The notes under the pieces are model-generated. The model made no database searches. It saw nothing but the letters and a program-made list of their open reading frames with translations, and was not told the DNA's origin. This document shows positions 41,068 through 50,595 of a DNA stretch of 53,900 nucleotides, in pieces. Origin of the DNA: CAILLO01 sp964579735. GTDB taxonomy: Bacteria; Bacillota; Clostridia; Saccharofermentanales; UBA5734. Position 1 is the first letter of the stretch; every line of letters begins with the position of its first letter. A program made the position numbers and the translations under genes. The stretch is from positions 1-53,900 of the forward strand of contig CAZOHH010000005.1 in the NCBI GenBank assembly GCA_964579735.1, read 5' to 3'.

Positions 41068-43539
41068 ATGTCGTACTCCGTGGAAATCGACCGCAAATGG
41101 CAGAAGCGTTGGGAAGAGTCGAAGCTGTATTCCTTCCGGCCCGAGCGGAGGGATAGGAAGCTCTATGTCCTCGAGATGTTCTCCTACCCGTCCGGCTCGA
41201 ATCTCCATGTCGGTCACTGGTACAACTATGCGCTGAGCGACTCCTGGGCGCGCATGAAGCGCATGCAGGGATACGAGGTCTTCCAGCCCATGGGCTTCGA
41301 CGCGTTCGGCCTTCCCGCGGAGAACTATGCGATCAAGACCGGGATCCACCCCATGGACAGCACGCTTTCGAACATCGCCACGATGGAACGGCAGCTTCGC
41401 GAGATGGGTGGGATGTTCGACTGGGACCACGAAGTCGTGACCTGCATGCCCGACTACTACCGCTGGACGCAGTGGATCTTCCTCGAGCTCTACAAGTCCG
41501 GGCTCGCCTACCGCAAGAACGCGCCCGTCAACTGGTGTCCCCAGTGCAATACCGTGCTCGCCAACGAGCAGGTCCAGGACGGCACCTGCGAGCGCTGCCA
41601 CACCGAGGCCACCAAGAAGAACCTGACCCAGTGGTTCTTCCGCATCACCGCCTACGCCCAGGAGCTGCTCGACAAGCTGGAGACGCTCGACTGGCCCGAG
41701 AAGACCAAGAAGATCCAGACCAACTGGATCGGCCGTTCCGAAGGCGCGGAGATCGATTTCGCAGCGGTACGGGATGGCGCGCCGGTCCTGGACGAGGACG
41801 GCACGCCGCTCGTGCTGCGCGTCTTCACGACCCGGGCCGACACCCTTTTCGGCGTCACCTACGTCGTCGTCGCGCCGGAAAGCGAAATCTGCGCCCACCT
41901 CACGACCCCCGACCGCAAGGCCGCCATGGAAGCCTACCGCGATTCCTCCCGCAAGGAGACCGACATCGAGCGCATGTCGACGATCCGCGAGAAGACCGGG
42001 ATCTTCACCGGCTCCCATGCGGTGCACCCCATCACGGGCGAGTCCGTCCCCATCTGGGCCGCGGACTACGTGATCGCAGGGTACGGCACCGGCTGCGTGA
42101 TGGCCGTACCCGCCCATGACGAGCGCGACTTCGTCTTCGCGGAGAAGTTCTGCCTCCCCATCCGTCGCGTCATCTCCGCCGCCCACGGAGAGACGGACAC
42201 GCTTCCCTTCTGCGAGTATGGTCTCATGGTCGGCAGCGAAGGATACGATGGCATGTCCTCGGAAGAAGGCATCGAAGCCATCGTCGCGCACCTCGCCTCG
42301 ACGGGAGCCGGCGGCGCCCGAGTCAACTACCGGCTCCGCGATTGGCTCGTCTCCCGGCAACGCTACTGGGGTGCTCCGATTCCGATGGTCCATTGCGAGA
42401 AGTGCGGCGTCGTCCCCGTGCCCGAGGACCAGCTTCCCGTTCTCCTCCCCTATGACGTGGAGTTCCGTCCGGATGGCGATTCCCCGCTCAAGAAGAGCGC
42501 GGACTTCATGAACACGACGTGCCCTTCCTGCGGCGGCCCCGCCCTGCGCGACCCCGACACGCTCGACACCTTCGTGTGCTCGTCCTGGTATCAGCTCCGA
42601 TATCCCGACAACCGCAACTCGGAGCGCATCTTCGACAAGACCACGGTGGACGCCATGCTGCCCGTCGACAAATACATCGGCGGAGCCGAACACGCGGCGA
42701 TGCACCTCCTCTATGCGCGCTTCGTCACCAAGGCGTTGCGCGACCTGGGCCACCTCTCCTTCGACGAGCCGTTCAAGTCTCTCGTCCACCAGGGCACGAT
42801 TCTCGGACCCGATGGCCAGCGCATGTCGAAGTCCCGGGGCAACACCATTTCCCCCGACGACTATATCGCCCGTTACGGTTCCGACGTCTTCCGCCTCTAT
42901 CTGGCATTCGGATTCGCCTACACCGACGGCGGTCCCTGGAGCGACGACGGCGTCAAGGCCACTTCGAAGTTCGTATGGCGCATCGAGAAGGCCGTCGAGG
43001 ATGTCCTCTCCGATTCCCGGAAATCCCCTCCAGCCGCGGGTCCCTCCGAGAAGGAACTTCGATATGCTCTTCATCACGCGATCCGCTCGGTGACCCAGGA
43101 CGCCGAGAAGTTCCAATTCAACACCTCCGTCGCCCGCATGATGGAGCTCGTCAACGCCATCTACGCCTATCGTTCGACCTCTTCCTTCCCCGACGGCGCG
43201 CTTCTTCGCACCGCAACGGAAGGTCTGCTCGCTTTGCTTGCACCTTTCACTCCACACTTCGCCGAGGAGATGTGGGAACTGCTCGGCCACAAGGACTCGA
43301 TCTTCAATTCCGCCTGGCCGGCCTTCGACCCCGCTGCGCTGGTCCGCGACACGGTCGAGATCGCCGTACAGATCAACGGGACCGTCCGCTACCGGGTCGA
43401 CATCCGCAGCGCCGCCTCCGAAGAGGAAGTCCGCGCGGTCGTCGTCGCCGACCCGAAGATGACCGAGTTCCTTGCCGGGCGCGAAATCGTGAAGTTCATC
43501 TACGTGAAGGGCCGCCTCGCGAATCTGGTCGTCCGCTAG
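41068..43539 (+). CDS. leuS: Leucyl-tRNA synthetase
   Basis: An 823-residue class I aminoacyl-tRNA synthetase. The HIGH-type motif is SGSNLHVGHWYNY (L-HVGH) and the KMSKS motif is QRMSKSRGN. The editing domain is present, with GTGCVMAVPAHDERDF holding the conserved Asp that hydrolyses wrong aminoacyl-tRNA. Two zinc-type pairs (CPQC...CERC and CEKC...CPSC) are visible. Start ATG at 41068 follows GAGGG. The leader is short, with no T-box. The gene is on the plus strand, far from the leucine operon, so it is regulated separately. A GGCATTATGCT at about 41006-41016 may hold a -10 box. Confidence 0.97.
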   Translation: MSYSVEIDRKWQKRWEESKLYSFRPERRDRKLYVLEMFSYPSGSNLHVGHWYNYALSDSWARMKRMQGYEVFQPMGFDAFGLPAENYAIKTGIHPMDSTLSNIATMERQLREMGGMFDWDHEVVTCMPDYYRWTQWIFLELYKSGLAYRKNAPVNWCPQCNTVLANEQVQDGTCERCHTEATKKNLTQWFFRITAYAQELLDKLETLDWPEKTKKIQTNWIGRSEGAEIDFAAVRDGAPVLDEDGTPLVLRVFTTRADTLFGVTYVVVAPESEICAHLTTPDRKAAMEAYRDSSRKETDIERMSTIREKTGIFTGSHAVHPITGESVPIWAADYVIAGYGTGCVMAVPAHDERDFVFAEKFCLPIRRVISAAHGETDTLPFCEYGLMVGSEGYDGMSSEEGIEAIVAHLASTGAGGARVNYRLRDWLVSRQRYWGAPIPMVHCEKCGVVPVPEDQLPVLLPYDVEFRPDGDSPLKKSADFMNTTCPSCGGPALRDPDTLDTFVCSSWYQLRYPDNRNSERIFDKTTVDAMLPVDKYIGGAEHAAMHLLYARFVTKALRDLGHLSFDEPFKSLVHQGTILGPDGQRMSKSRGNTISPDDYIARYGSDVFRLYLAFGFAYTDGGPWSDDGVKATSKFVWRIEKAVEDVLSDSRKSPPAAGPSEKELRYALHHAIRSVTQDAEKFQFNTSVARMMELVNAIYAYRSTSSFPDGALLRTATEGLLALLAPFTPHFAEEMWELLGHKDSIFNSAWPAFDPAALVRDTVEIAVQINGTVRYRVDIRSAASEEEVRAVVVADPKMTEFLAGREIVKFIYVKGRLANLVVR

Positions 43540-43559
43540 ACGGCGGGAGGCGGGCACCG

Positions 43560-44258
43560 GTGTTCCTGTTCGCGGTCCTGGTCCTCGGCATCGGGTTCGG
43601 CTTCGTTTTCGGCGGCCGCTTCCGCGGGCTTCTGCTGGAGCGGTTCCGCATGACCTGGCTTCTGGTCCTTTGGCTCGTGGCCGCTGGGGCGCCGGTAGCG
43701 CTCGTCGCTTCCGGGTTCGAGGGCTGGCCGACCGGAGCACCCCTCGTCGCCCTACGAACCGCCTACTCCGGGCTCTGCTACCTGCTTCCTCTGGGATACC
43801 TGGCCTGGAACCTGTTCTCTCCGAGAGACGCTTCGCACGACGGAGCCCCACACCTGCGTGCGCTCGACCGTGCCGGTGTCTCCCTGATTCTAGCCGGAAC
43901 GCTTGCCATGGCGGTCGTGGTGATCGCGAATGGCGGAGCGATGCCGGTCAGCGCCCTGATCCTCGCTTCGAGCGACAACCCCGCGATGCAGTATGGCTTG
44001 AGCACGGGCCTGTATCTGGACCGTTCGGTCATCGGACCCGGAACGGTTCTTCCCTGGCTCGCCCGGACGATGCCGCTGCCCCTTCTGCCCGCCGACCCAC
44101 CGTTCCTCTCCCTCGGGGAGATCGTCGCCGGCTCCGGGCTTCTGCTTCTGGTTCTTTCGCTGATGCGCCCCTTCGACCGCTGGCGCGGCCGGGAGCGCCC
44201 GATCACTCCTCCACGACGCCGGAGTCGCCGCCCAGCGCGCGGTCTGCGAAAAACTTGA
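43560..44258 (+). CDS. DUF5317-like membrane protein
   Basis: A 232-residue protein with about five hydrophobic segments. VIANGGAMPVSALIL, then ASSDNPAMQYGLSTGLY and PFLSLGEIVAGSGLLLLVLSL, resemble the DUF5317 family (NGG-MPV and final FS-GD segments), which has no known function. Start GTG at 43560, 18 bases after the leuS stop, follows GGGAGG, so it is likely read on the leuS transcript. The last 56 bases overlap the convergent acyltransferase gene, which encodes the final Arg/Pro-rich residues here; the true end may be less conserved. I keep the assignment tentative. Confidence 0.6.
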   Translation: MFLFAVLVLGIGFGFVFGGRFRGLLLERFRMTWLLVLWLVAAGAPVALVASGFEGWPTGAPLVALRTAYSGLCYLLPLGYLAWNLFSPRDASHDGAPHLRALDRAGVSLILAGTLAMAVVVIANGGAMPVSALILASSDNPAMQYGLSTGLYLDRSVIGPGTVLPWLARTMPLPLLPADPPFLSLGEIVAGSGLLLLVLSLMRPFDRWRGRERPITPPRRRSRRPARGLRKT

Positions 44259-45450
44259 CCGCGTCCTGCCAAAGGCGGATCGAGGCCTTCCGGTCGTCGA
44301 AGATCACCCGGTAGACGCGCGTTTCCCAGACGAATTCCAATATGTGCGCATGCAGGCAGGTGACGCCGGTGATGCCGACGATGGAGAGCCGGACCGGTCC
44401 GCTGGTCGAGTCGAATTCCAGCGCGTCGCGGGTCAGCCGAAGTTCGCCATGGGCGACCTCCTTCATGGGCTCCATCCGCTGGCTCGCCCATATCCGCATC
44501 GGTTCCGACAGGAACGGGACACCCGTCTCCGGGAGTGCGAGATACTCGGAGGCCCTCCCGGCGAGGATTCCTTCGACGGCCGAGCAGTATTCCCTCATCT
44601 TCGAGGTACCATCCAGCAAGCCATAAGTGTCCACCGTTGCACCGAATCCGCATTTCCGACAACGGAAGGAGTCTCCTTCGGAATGGAGCGCGCGCAGCGT
44701 CCCGCAGGACGGGCAAGCATAAAGCGCCCTTTCGATGCCTTCCGCCCGGTTCCGCGCATGGAAGACGATGCCGCGGCCGGCATCGAGATTGGCTTTCTGC
44801 CATAGGTTGTCATCATGGTCGATCGAGGCCTGCAGCCTCGCAAGGACTTCCCTTTCCGAGAGAGCCGAGGCCTCTGCCGCCGTCAATGCGACATGGTAGC
44901 GGGCCGTCACCTTTCCACGGCGGCGCTTGAACGCCCAGCGCGGAGTCGCGAGATAGGCGCCCTCGAAGACGACGGAGACGACCGGAGTCTTCATGAGGCG
45001 CACGAGCTTCGCCGTGGACGGGATCACGGGGCTGGTCTGTCCGCCCCAGTTCCTGCCGCCCGTTTCAGGGAACACCAGGACGCCGTAGCCGAGGCGGCGT
45101 GCCTCGAGCATGCCTCGGACGGTCCTCGAGTCGGCCTTCGCCTTGGTCTTCGGGATTCCGCCGACCAGGTGCCTGAGGAGGACGCGGAGACCGGGGATGC
45201 GGTAGAGGTGCTCGCTCGTCACGATATAGACGGGCCTGTGGAACCCCGAGCTGGCCATGAAGGGGTCGAGGTTCATGTCATGGTTCGCGATGACGAGGTA
45301 GGGCGGCTTGATTCCCTTGATTCCGGTCCGATCGATGTGGAAGTTGTACAGCAGCCAGAAGACGGGCATGAGGAAGAGCTTCAGGATATAGTTGAATATC
45401 TGGCTCGGGCGCCTCGTCCCGGCTGGACCGAGTTTCTTCTTCCCTTTCAT
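44203..45450 (-). CDS. Lysophospholipid acyltransferase-like protein with C-terminal zinc ribbon
   Basis: A 415-residue protein. The N-terminal half is a PlsC-type glycerolipid acyltransferase: NHDMNLDPF (H-x4-D) and VLVFPETGGRNWGG in place of the usual FPEGTR. A zinc ribbon follows at about residue 245 (ACPSCGTLRAL...FRCRKCGFGATVD) and a C-terminal domain of unknown type, which ends in LSIVGITGVTCLHAHILEF. Such fusions occur in Clostridia. It should acylate a lysophospholipid at the membrane, though the altered motif makes the substrate uncertain. Start ATG at 45450 overlaps the HD gene stop by 4 bases. No ribosome binding site stands out, so coupling is likely. Confidence 0.78.
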   Translation of the reverse strand: MKGKKKLGPAGTRRPSQIFNYILKLFLMPVFWLLYNFHIDRTGIKGIKPPYLVIANHDMNLDPFMASSGFHRPVYIVTSEHLYRIPGLRVLLRHLVGGIPKTKAKADSRTVRGMLEARRLGYGVLVFPETGGRNWGGQTSPVIPSTAKLVRLMKTPVVSVVFEGAYLATPRWAFKRRRGKVTARYHVALTAAEASALSEREVLARLQASIDHDDNLWQKANLDAGRGIVFHARNRAEGIERALYACPSCGTLRALHSEGDSFRCRKCGFGATVDTYGLLDGTSKMREYCSAVEGILAGRASEYLALPETGVPFLSEPMRIWASQRMEPMKEVAHGELRLTRDALEFDSTSGPVRLSIVGITGVTCLHAHILEFVWETRVYRVIFDDRKASIRLWQDAVKFFADRALGGDSGVVEE

Positions 45451-46049
45451 TCCGGTACACCTTCCACGCGGACGCCTTCCAGCCCTACCAGGTCCGCCGA
45501 CCCGCGCAGGGCCTCGATCACTTCGGCCACCAGGGTCTCGAGCGGCATGCCCAGGCGCTCGGCGCCCGACTCGACCACGCCGCGGTCGACGCCGGCCGCG
45601 AAGCGCTTGTCCTTCCACTTCTTCATCACCGAAGGGACCTCGACGTCGTGGATGCTCCGCGATGGACGCATCAGGGCGACGGCGTAGACGAGGCCGGTCA
45701 GCTCGTCTATGGCGAACAGGACCTTCTCCATGTGGACGACGGGTTCGACGTCGGAGCAGATCCCAAATCCGTGAGAGACGACGGCGTGGATCCAATCCGC
45801 GGGCCAACCCGCCTCGGCGAGCAGTTCCGCGCTGCGGGCGCAGTGCCGCTCCGGCCACATCTCGTAGTCGAGGTCATGGACGAGGCCGATGATGCCCCAC
45901 TTCTCCACGTCTTCGCCGGCCTTCCGCGCGAAGTGGCGCATCGTCGCCTCGACGCAGAGCGCGTGGACCTTGAGACGTGGGTTCTGGTTGTATCGTTCGA
46001 GAAGTTCCAGCGCGCTCGCGCGTTCGATCCGGAATCCATCCGTGGTCAT
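45447..46049 (-). CDS. HD-domain hydrolase
   Basis: A 200-residue HD-superfamily protein. The metal-binding residues are in LKVHALCVEATMRHFA and GLVHDLDYEMWPERH (the HD pair), followed by AVVSHGFG. This arrangement matches HDIG-type phosphohydrolases found widely in Clostridia. The substrate is unknown; a nucleotide or phosphate ester is likely. Start ATG at 46049 follows GAGGAGG. It is first in a two-gene unit with the acyltransferase, with a good promoter at 46081-46109. Confidence 0.82.
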   Translation of the reverse strand: MTTDGFRIERASALELLERYNQNPRLKVHALCVEATMRHFARKAGEDVEKWGIIGLVHDLDYEMWPERHCARSAELLAEAGWPADWIHAVVSHGFGICSDVEPVVHMEKVLFAIDELTGLVYAVALMRPSRSIHDVEVPSVMKKWKDKRFAAGVDRGVVESGAERLGMPLETLVAEVIEALRGSADLVGLEGVRVEGVPE

Positions 46050-46080
46050 CCTTGGCGCCTCCTCTTCGGGTCTTCCTCCC

Positions 46081-46109
46081 ACTCTACCGTCCAAGGGGAA
46101 GACGGTCAA
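46081..46109 (-). promoter_or_regulatory. Promoter of the HD/acyltransferase operon
   Basis: Minus-strand TTGACC (46104-46109), 17 bases, TAGAGT (46081-46086). It lies 32 bases before the HD gene start. Confidence 0.6.
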
Positions 46110-46287
46110 CGGTCCGGAGCCGTCGCATACGAAACTTGTCCGGAATTGTCCCTGGAACGTCCCCGAACCCACCCTTCTGTCGGTTCGCGCATCGACGCGG
46201 CGACCTGCGGAGAAGGTAGGATGGAAGGCAAGGGGATCGATCCCACCGGGTGGATCCGGCTCACGCCGTCAGGAGGCGGCCTCGCAC

Positions 46288-47346
46288 ATGGACAGGAAGA
46301 CGGGACGTCGATTCGATCCCGGAGGCCGCAGGCTGGCTGCGGCCTATCTCCCGGAAGGGCTGGACGCCCTTCCCTACTTCACCGCCGAGGAACTGATGGC
46401 CGCCTTGTCGTGGCGAGGGGAAGACTATTCGCGGAACGGCATCCGCGCGGTCCTCGCTCGGCTGGTGCTGACCGGGCGGATCCGGCAGGTGGACCGTGGG
46501 ATTTTCAGCACACGAGGATGCGGCATGGACGGGGAGATCGCGCCGATTTCCATCTACCTCGGAGGACGCCACTTCCGCCCGCGTCCCGAGGGAACGCACC
46601 TCGCTCTCTACGCCTGGTGCCGGAAATGCACGGCCGCATACCCTCTCGCCCTGCTCGACAGCGATTGGCTCGTTCCGCTCGGCATCGGTCCGCCGCCCGG
46701 GCAGGCCGTGCTCCTGCTCGAGACCGCACGCAGCGCCGTGCCCGGCCTGCGCATCTGTGTCGAGTCCCCGGACCTCGCACCGCTTCGAGACGCCTTTCCC
46801 GATCACCGCTTCGTCGTGCGGCCCCTGCCGGTATACGCCCCGTTCGAAACGGCACGCGGAATCGACCACCCCTGTCTGGAGCGGATCCTGGTCGACGCAT
46901 ACTCCGACGGGTCGTGCCGCAACGAGGAAGTCTTCGGGAAACTAGGAGAAGACGCGTACGATTCTTTCTTGAACCGCATGTTCAAGGGATACGGGCTCAG
47001 TCTGCGAATGGCGGCAAGGTACGCGCGGGCCCGCCGCCTGGGGGAAGCCTGGCCAAGCCACCTGCTCGCCTGCGCGGGGCTGGACCTCTATTGCCGGGAG
47101 GAACGGGTGGACCTGCCGGTGCTCGCGGCTCCCGTTTCGGCCATGATGCGCTCGATGGCGTCCATGTCCTTTGGTATCGAAGAGGAAAGGTCGATGCAGC
47201 CGTCCTCGGTGACCAGCGCGTCGTCCTCGATTCGGATGCCCATCCCCCATTCGGGGACGTACACTCCGGGTTCGACGGTGAACACCATTCCGCATGCGAT
47301 GGGGACCGCCCGGTTCCCGACGTCATGGACGTCCAGCCCGAGGTGA
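46288..47346 (+). CDS. Orphan AbiEi/DUF6577-like protein, open frame continuing antisense through pepP
   Basis: A 352-codon frame whose first 265 residues look real. The N-terminus has a winged-helix-like FTAEELMAALSWRG, then IRAVLARLVLTGRIRQVDRGIFST. A middle part and CLERILVDAYSD, then YGLSLRMAARYARARRLGEAW, follow the plan of DUF6577/AbiEi antitoxin-like proteins (HTH plus nucleotidyltransferase-like fold). No AbiEii-type toxin gene lies beside it. From 47088 the frame is the complement of the aminopeptidase gene, so the last 85 residues (Ser/Pro/Met-rich) are probably not native; the original stop seems lost. Start ATG at 46288 follows GGAGG. The family call is by overall pattern, not by a catalytic motif. 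Confidence 0.55.
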   Translation: MDRKTGRRFDPGGRRLAAAYLPEGLDALPYFTAEELMAALSWRGEDYSRNGIRAVLARLVLTGRIRQVDRGIFSTRGCGMDGEIAPISIYLGGRHFRPRPEGTHLALYAWCRKCTAAYPLALLDSDWLVPLGIGPPPGQAVLLLETARSAVPGLRICVESPDLAPLRDAFPDHRFVVRPLPVYAPFETARGIDHPCLERILVDAYSDGSCRNEEVFGKLGEDAYDSFLNRMFKGYGLSLRMAARYARARRLGEAWPSHLLACAGLDLYCREERVDLPVLAAPVSAMMRSMASMSFGIEEERSMQPSSVTSASSSIRMPIPHSGTYTPGSTVNTIPHAMGTARFPTSWTSSPR

Positions 47347-48401
47347 TGCGAGACGCCATGCCAGAAGTAGTCGTCGATCTGGTCGCGGCGTTCCAGCACC
47401 CCTAGGTCTCGAAGTCCCAGGTAGGCCGCCTCGCGGCTCGCCTCATTGACGTCCCGGATCGTGACGCCGGGGCGCAGGGCGGTGAAAGCGGCCTCCTGGC
47501 ACCGGAGGACGAGGGCGTACAGTTCGCGCTGACGGGGAGAGAACCGGCCGTTCGCAGGGATGCTCCGGGAGATGTCGGCATTCAGTCCACCATACGTCGC
47601 TCCCACGTCGATCTGGACGAGGTCGCCGTCCTCGATGCGGGCGATGGGCTTGTCGTAGTGGAGGAAGAACGCGTTGCGGCCCGTGGCGACGATCGAGGGG
47701 AAAGCCGGTTCGAGGCAGCCCTCCAGCGCGATGGCATGTCGGAAGGCGGCGGCCAGTTCGTACTCCATCGCGCCTGGGCGGCAGGCCGCGAGCATGGCGC
47801 GGATCCCGCACGCGGTGCGCTCCACGGCGGCGCGGAGCAGCGCGACCTCTTCGGGCTTCTTCAGGGAGCGCAGCGCGGCCAGACGGCTGTGGATGTTCTC
47901 CACGAGAAGATGAGGGTGATCGGCGCGCAGTCGGGCTGCGAAGCGGTGGACCGGGTCGTCCGAGGGGTTCGCGTCGTATCCGCTCAGGTCGAGCGAGACG
48001 CTGCGGTAGAAACCGGTATCCAGCAGGTCCTTGAATTCGGCTTCGAAGCGGTCGAGGATCCTGATCCCGGAAAGGCCTGAGCCGGCTGTCACTTCTTCCG
48101 GAGAGGACCTTCTGCCGGTCCAGCGTTCCCGATGCGCGTCCTTGGGTCGGATATAGAGCCGTTCCTCGGCCCGTCCGTCGTGCTTCGCGATCTGAAGGAC
48201 GGCCTCGGGCTCCTCGAAGCCCGTCAGATAGAAGAAGCTGCGGTCTGCGAAGAAGGGGTGGTCGGAGTCCGCAGAGCGGCGTGGAGCCCGACCGGCGAAG
48301 ACGAGCAGGACGGTGTCCTCCTCGAGGGCCCTCACCAGGTCGGAGCGGTTCTGCGTGAAGAAGGGAGCGGCGAGCCCCGGGGTCCCTGCGTTCGTTTCCA
48401 T
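47088..48401 (-). CDS. pepP: Aminopeptidase P-like M24 metallopeptidase
   Basis: A 437-residue peptidase of the M24B family that removes the residue before a proline. The metal ligands are all present: QIDVGATYGGLNADISR (two Asp), WHGVSHHLGLDVHDVG (His), VFTVEPGVYV and IRIEDDALVT (two Glu). The N-terminal creatinase-like domain has HPFFADRSFFYLTGFEEPEAVL. Start ATG at 48401 follows GGAGG. The last 15 residues extend slightly past the usual end. It converges with the AbiEi-like frame over 259 bases; codon pattern and motifs favour pepP as the real gene there. It is transcribed divergently from the NADH dehydrogenase. Confidence 0.92.
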   Translation of the reverse strand: METNAGTPGLAAPFFTQNRSDLVRALEEDTVLLVFAGRAPRRSADSDHPFFADRSFFYLTGFEEPEAVLQIAKHDGRAEERLYIRPKDAHRERWTGRRSSPEEVTAGSGLSGIRILDRFEAEFKDLLDTGFYRSVSLDLSGYDANPSDDPVHRFAARLRADHPHLLVENIHSRLAALRSLKKPEEVALLRAAVERTACGIRAMLAACRPGAMEYELAAAFRHAIALEGCLEPAFPSIVATGRNAFFLHYDKPIARIEDGDLVQIDVGATYGGLNADISRSIPANGRFSPRQRELYALVLRCQEAAFTALRPGVTIRDVNEASREAAYLGLRDLGVLERRDQIDDYFWHGVSHHLGLDVHDVGNRAVPIACGMVFTVEPGVYVPEWGMGIRIEDDALVTEDGCIDLSSSIPKDMDAIERIMAETGAASTGRSTRSSRQ

Positions 48402-48522
48402 GGCGGCGGTCCTCCTGTCGTTCCGAAGGGGCGTACGTGCCGATTATCCCATAGACGAGGGCCGGATGCACGTCGAATGTATCGTTTCACCGCTTCGTGC
48501 TAAAAATCAGCATGTTCGTGGT

Positions 48523-48551
48523 TTGCCAACCCCCCCACGATGTGGTAGAAA
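48523..48551 (+). promoter_or_regulatory. Promoter of the NADH dehydrogenase/polyprenyl synthase operon
   Basis: TTGCCA (48523-48528), 17 bases, TAGAAA (48546-48551), with TGG giving an extended -10. The start codon is 55 bases downstream. Confidence 0.55.
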
Positions 48552-48606
48552 AGTGTGGGGACTTCCATGAGACGTCGTCTCCCCTACCATTGAAAGGAGA
48601 CCCTCC

Positions 48607-50595
48607 ATGCCGCATCGCATCGTCATTCTCGGAGCCGGCTACGCAGGAATAGAAGCCGCGCTGCATCTGAACAAGAAAGGCCGCAAGGACGACCTCGAGA
48701 TCGTCCTGATCGACCGACACCCCTACCACACCCTGCTGACCGAGATCCACGAAGTGGCCGGAAACCGGGTCAGCGAGGATTCGGTGCGCATCCCCCTCAA
48801 GGATATCTTCCGCGACACGCGCGTTCAGCTCGTGCAGGACCATATCGTCCGCTTCGACTTCGAAGGGAAGACCCTCGCCTCCGATACCGCAGTCTACCCC
48901 TACGACCACCTCATGATCGCCATCGGATCGACGCCGAACTTCTATGGCATCCAGGGCATGGCGGAGAACGCGCTGACCCTCTGGTCCTTCGAGGATGCCG
49001 TCCGCATCCGCGACCACATCAAGGAATGCTTCTACAAGGCATCCGTCGAGAAGGACGAGATGGAACGCGCACGCCTTCTGTCCTTCGTGGTCGGCGGGGC
49101 CGGCTTCACCGGCGTCGAGATGGTGGGCGAACTCGCCCATTGGACGCGCGCCCTGGCCAAGGAGAACGACATCCCCTACTCCGAGGTCCGCGTGGTGGTC
49201 GTCGACCTCCTTGACCGCGTCCTCCCCGTACTGGATGTGAAGAACTCGCAGAAGGCGCACCGCCACATGCAGAAGATGGGCATCGAAGTGCTCCTCAGCG
49301 CCTGCATCAACGAGCTGACGCCGGAGTACGTCGACCTCGGCGACGACCGCATCCAGACCCGTACCCTGATCTGGGCCGCCGGCGTCCGTGCCGCGCATGA
49401 GACCGACGCCTTGGGGCTTCCCACCGTCGGCGGCGCCCGCCGCATCCAGGTCGATTCCTTCTGCCGCACCGGCAAACCCGGCGTCTACGCCATCGGCGAT
49501 GTCGGCGCCCTGTCCCCCGAAGGCGGGAAGCCCTATCCCGCCATGGTCGAAGCCGCGCTGCAGACCGGAGATGGCGCTGCGGACAACATCCTCGCCGAAC
49601 TCCGAGGCAAGCAGCCGAAGAAGATCGAAGTCAAGTTCCACGGCATCATGGTCTGCATCGGGAACTTCTTCGCCGTGTCCGACATCATGGGCAAGCGCCT
49701 CCCGAGCTGGCTGTCGCTGACCATGAAGTTCCTCGTCAACTGCCATTATCTCTATGGAATCCGCGGTCTCGCAGGCCCCTGGAACTACCTCCACGACGAG
49801 ATCCTGTTCCGCAGACAGAAGCAGTCCTTCCTCCAGCGCCATTACACCAAGATGCAGCCGGCCTGGTGGGGCACGCTCCTCCGCATGTTCCTCGGCGGCT
49901 GGTGGCTCTGGGAAGGCATCAAGAAGATCACCGACGGCTGGTTCACCTCCCCGAAGCTCGCCTCCTTCCTCGGCATGTCCGCGGACGCAGGCGCCGGAGC
50001 TTCGGCGGCCGGCCAGACCATCACGTCCACCTCCCCGAATATCCTGAACATCAATCTCTATGTCGCCCACTTCATCGTCGGCACCGAGGAGAAATTCAAC
50101 CTGGTGATCTCGCAGGCGCTGCGCGGCATGGAGGACATCACCGGTCTCGCCGGCGTGACCGACCTGTCGGAACTGTACGAGAAGGTCAAGGTCGCCAGCA
50201 CGATGTTCTTCTCGGTCAAGCTCTTCCATTTCGGCGACTTCGACCTCGTCTCCTGGCTCCTTCGGAACGTCGTCCTCGCCACGGACGGTCTCGCCATGTT
50301 CTTCCAGGTCCTCGTCGTGATCATGGAGATCCTCGTCGGCCTGATGCTGCTCGGCGGCTGCTTCACCTTCCTCGGTTCCGTGATCTCCTTTGCCCTGATG
50401 GTGATGTTCATCACCTCCACCGGGATCTACGAAGGCAGCTGGTGGATGGTCTTCGCGTCGATCGCCTGCATGGGCGGCGTCGGACGCGCCTTCGGCCTCG
50501 ACGCCTATGTGTTGCCCTGGCTCAACCGGGTCTGGGACTACTCCATGAAGAACAACCGGCTGAAGCTATTCTTCGGCAAGAAACGCCGCGCATGA
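48607..50595 (+). CDS. Type II NADH dehydrogenase fused to a DoxX-like membrane domain
   Basis: A 662-residue two-part protein. Residues 1-400 are an NDH-2 type flavoprotein: FAD site ILGAGYAG (7-14), NADH site VVGGAGFTGVE (161-171) and the second FAD site GVYAIGDVG (292-300). From about 420 come four hydrophobic helices (GGWWLWEGIKK, then FFQVLVVIMEILVGLMLLGG and FTFLGSVISFALMVMF) resembling the DoxX/TQO family. NDH-2 passes electrons from NADH to a membrane quinone without pumping protons; the membrane part could anchor it or bind quinone. It overlaps the next gene by 4 bases. Listeria extracellular electron transfer loci carry an Ndh2 with a C-terminal membrane extension beside a polyprenyl synthase. 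Start ATG at 48607 follows AAAGGAG. Confidence 0.88.
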   Translation: MPHRIVILGAGYAGIEAALHLNKKGRKDDLEIVLIDRHPYHTLLTEIHEVAGNRVSEDSVRIPLKDIFRDTRVQLVQDHIVRFDFEGKTLASDTAVYPYDHLMIAIGSTPNFYGIQGMAENALTLWSFEDAVRIRDHIKECFYKASVEKDEMERARLLSFVVGGAGFTGVEMVGELAHWTRALAKENDIPYSEVRVVVVDLLDRVLPVLDVKNSQKAHRHMQKMGIEVLLSACINELTPEYVDLGDDRIQTRTLIWAAGVRAAHETDALGLPTVGGARRIQVDSFCRTGKPGVYAIGDVGALSPEGGKPYPAMVEAALQTGDGAADNILAELRGKQPKKIEVKFHGIMVCIGNFFAVSDIMGKRLPSWLSLTMKFLVNCHYLYGIRGLAGPWNYLHDEILFRRQKQSFLQRHYTKMQPAWWGTLLRMFLGGWWLWEGIKKITDGWFTSPKLASFLGMSADAGAGASAAGQTITSTSPNILNINLYVAHFIVGTEEKFNLVISQALRGMEDITGLAGVTDLSELYEKVKVASTMFFSVKLFHFGDFDLVSWLLRNVVLATDGLAMFFQVLVVIMEILVGLMLLGGCFTFLGSVISFALMVMFITSTGIYEGSWWMVFASIACMGGVGRAFGLDAYVLPWLNRVWDYSMKNNRLKLFFGKKRRA

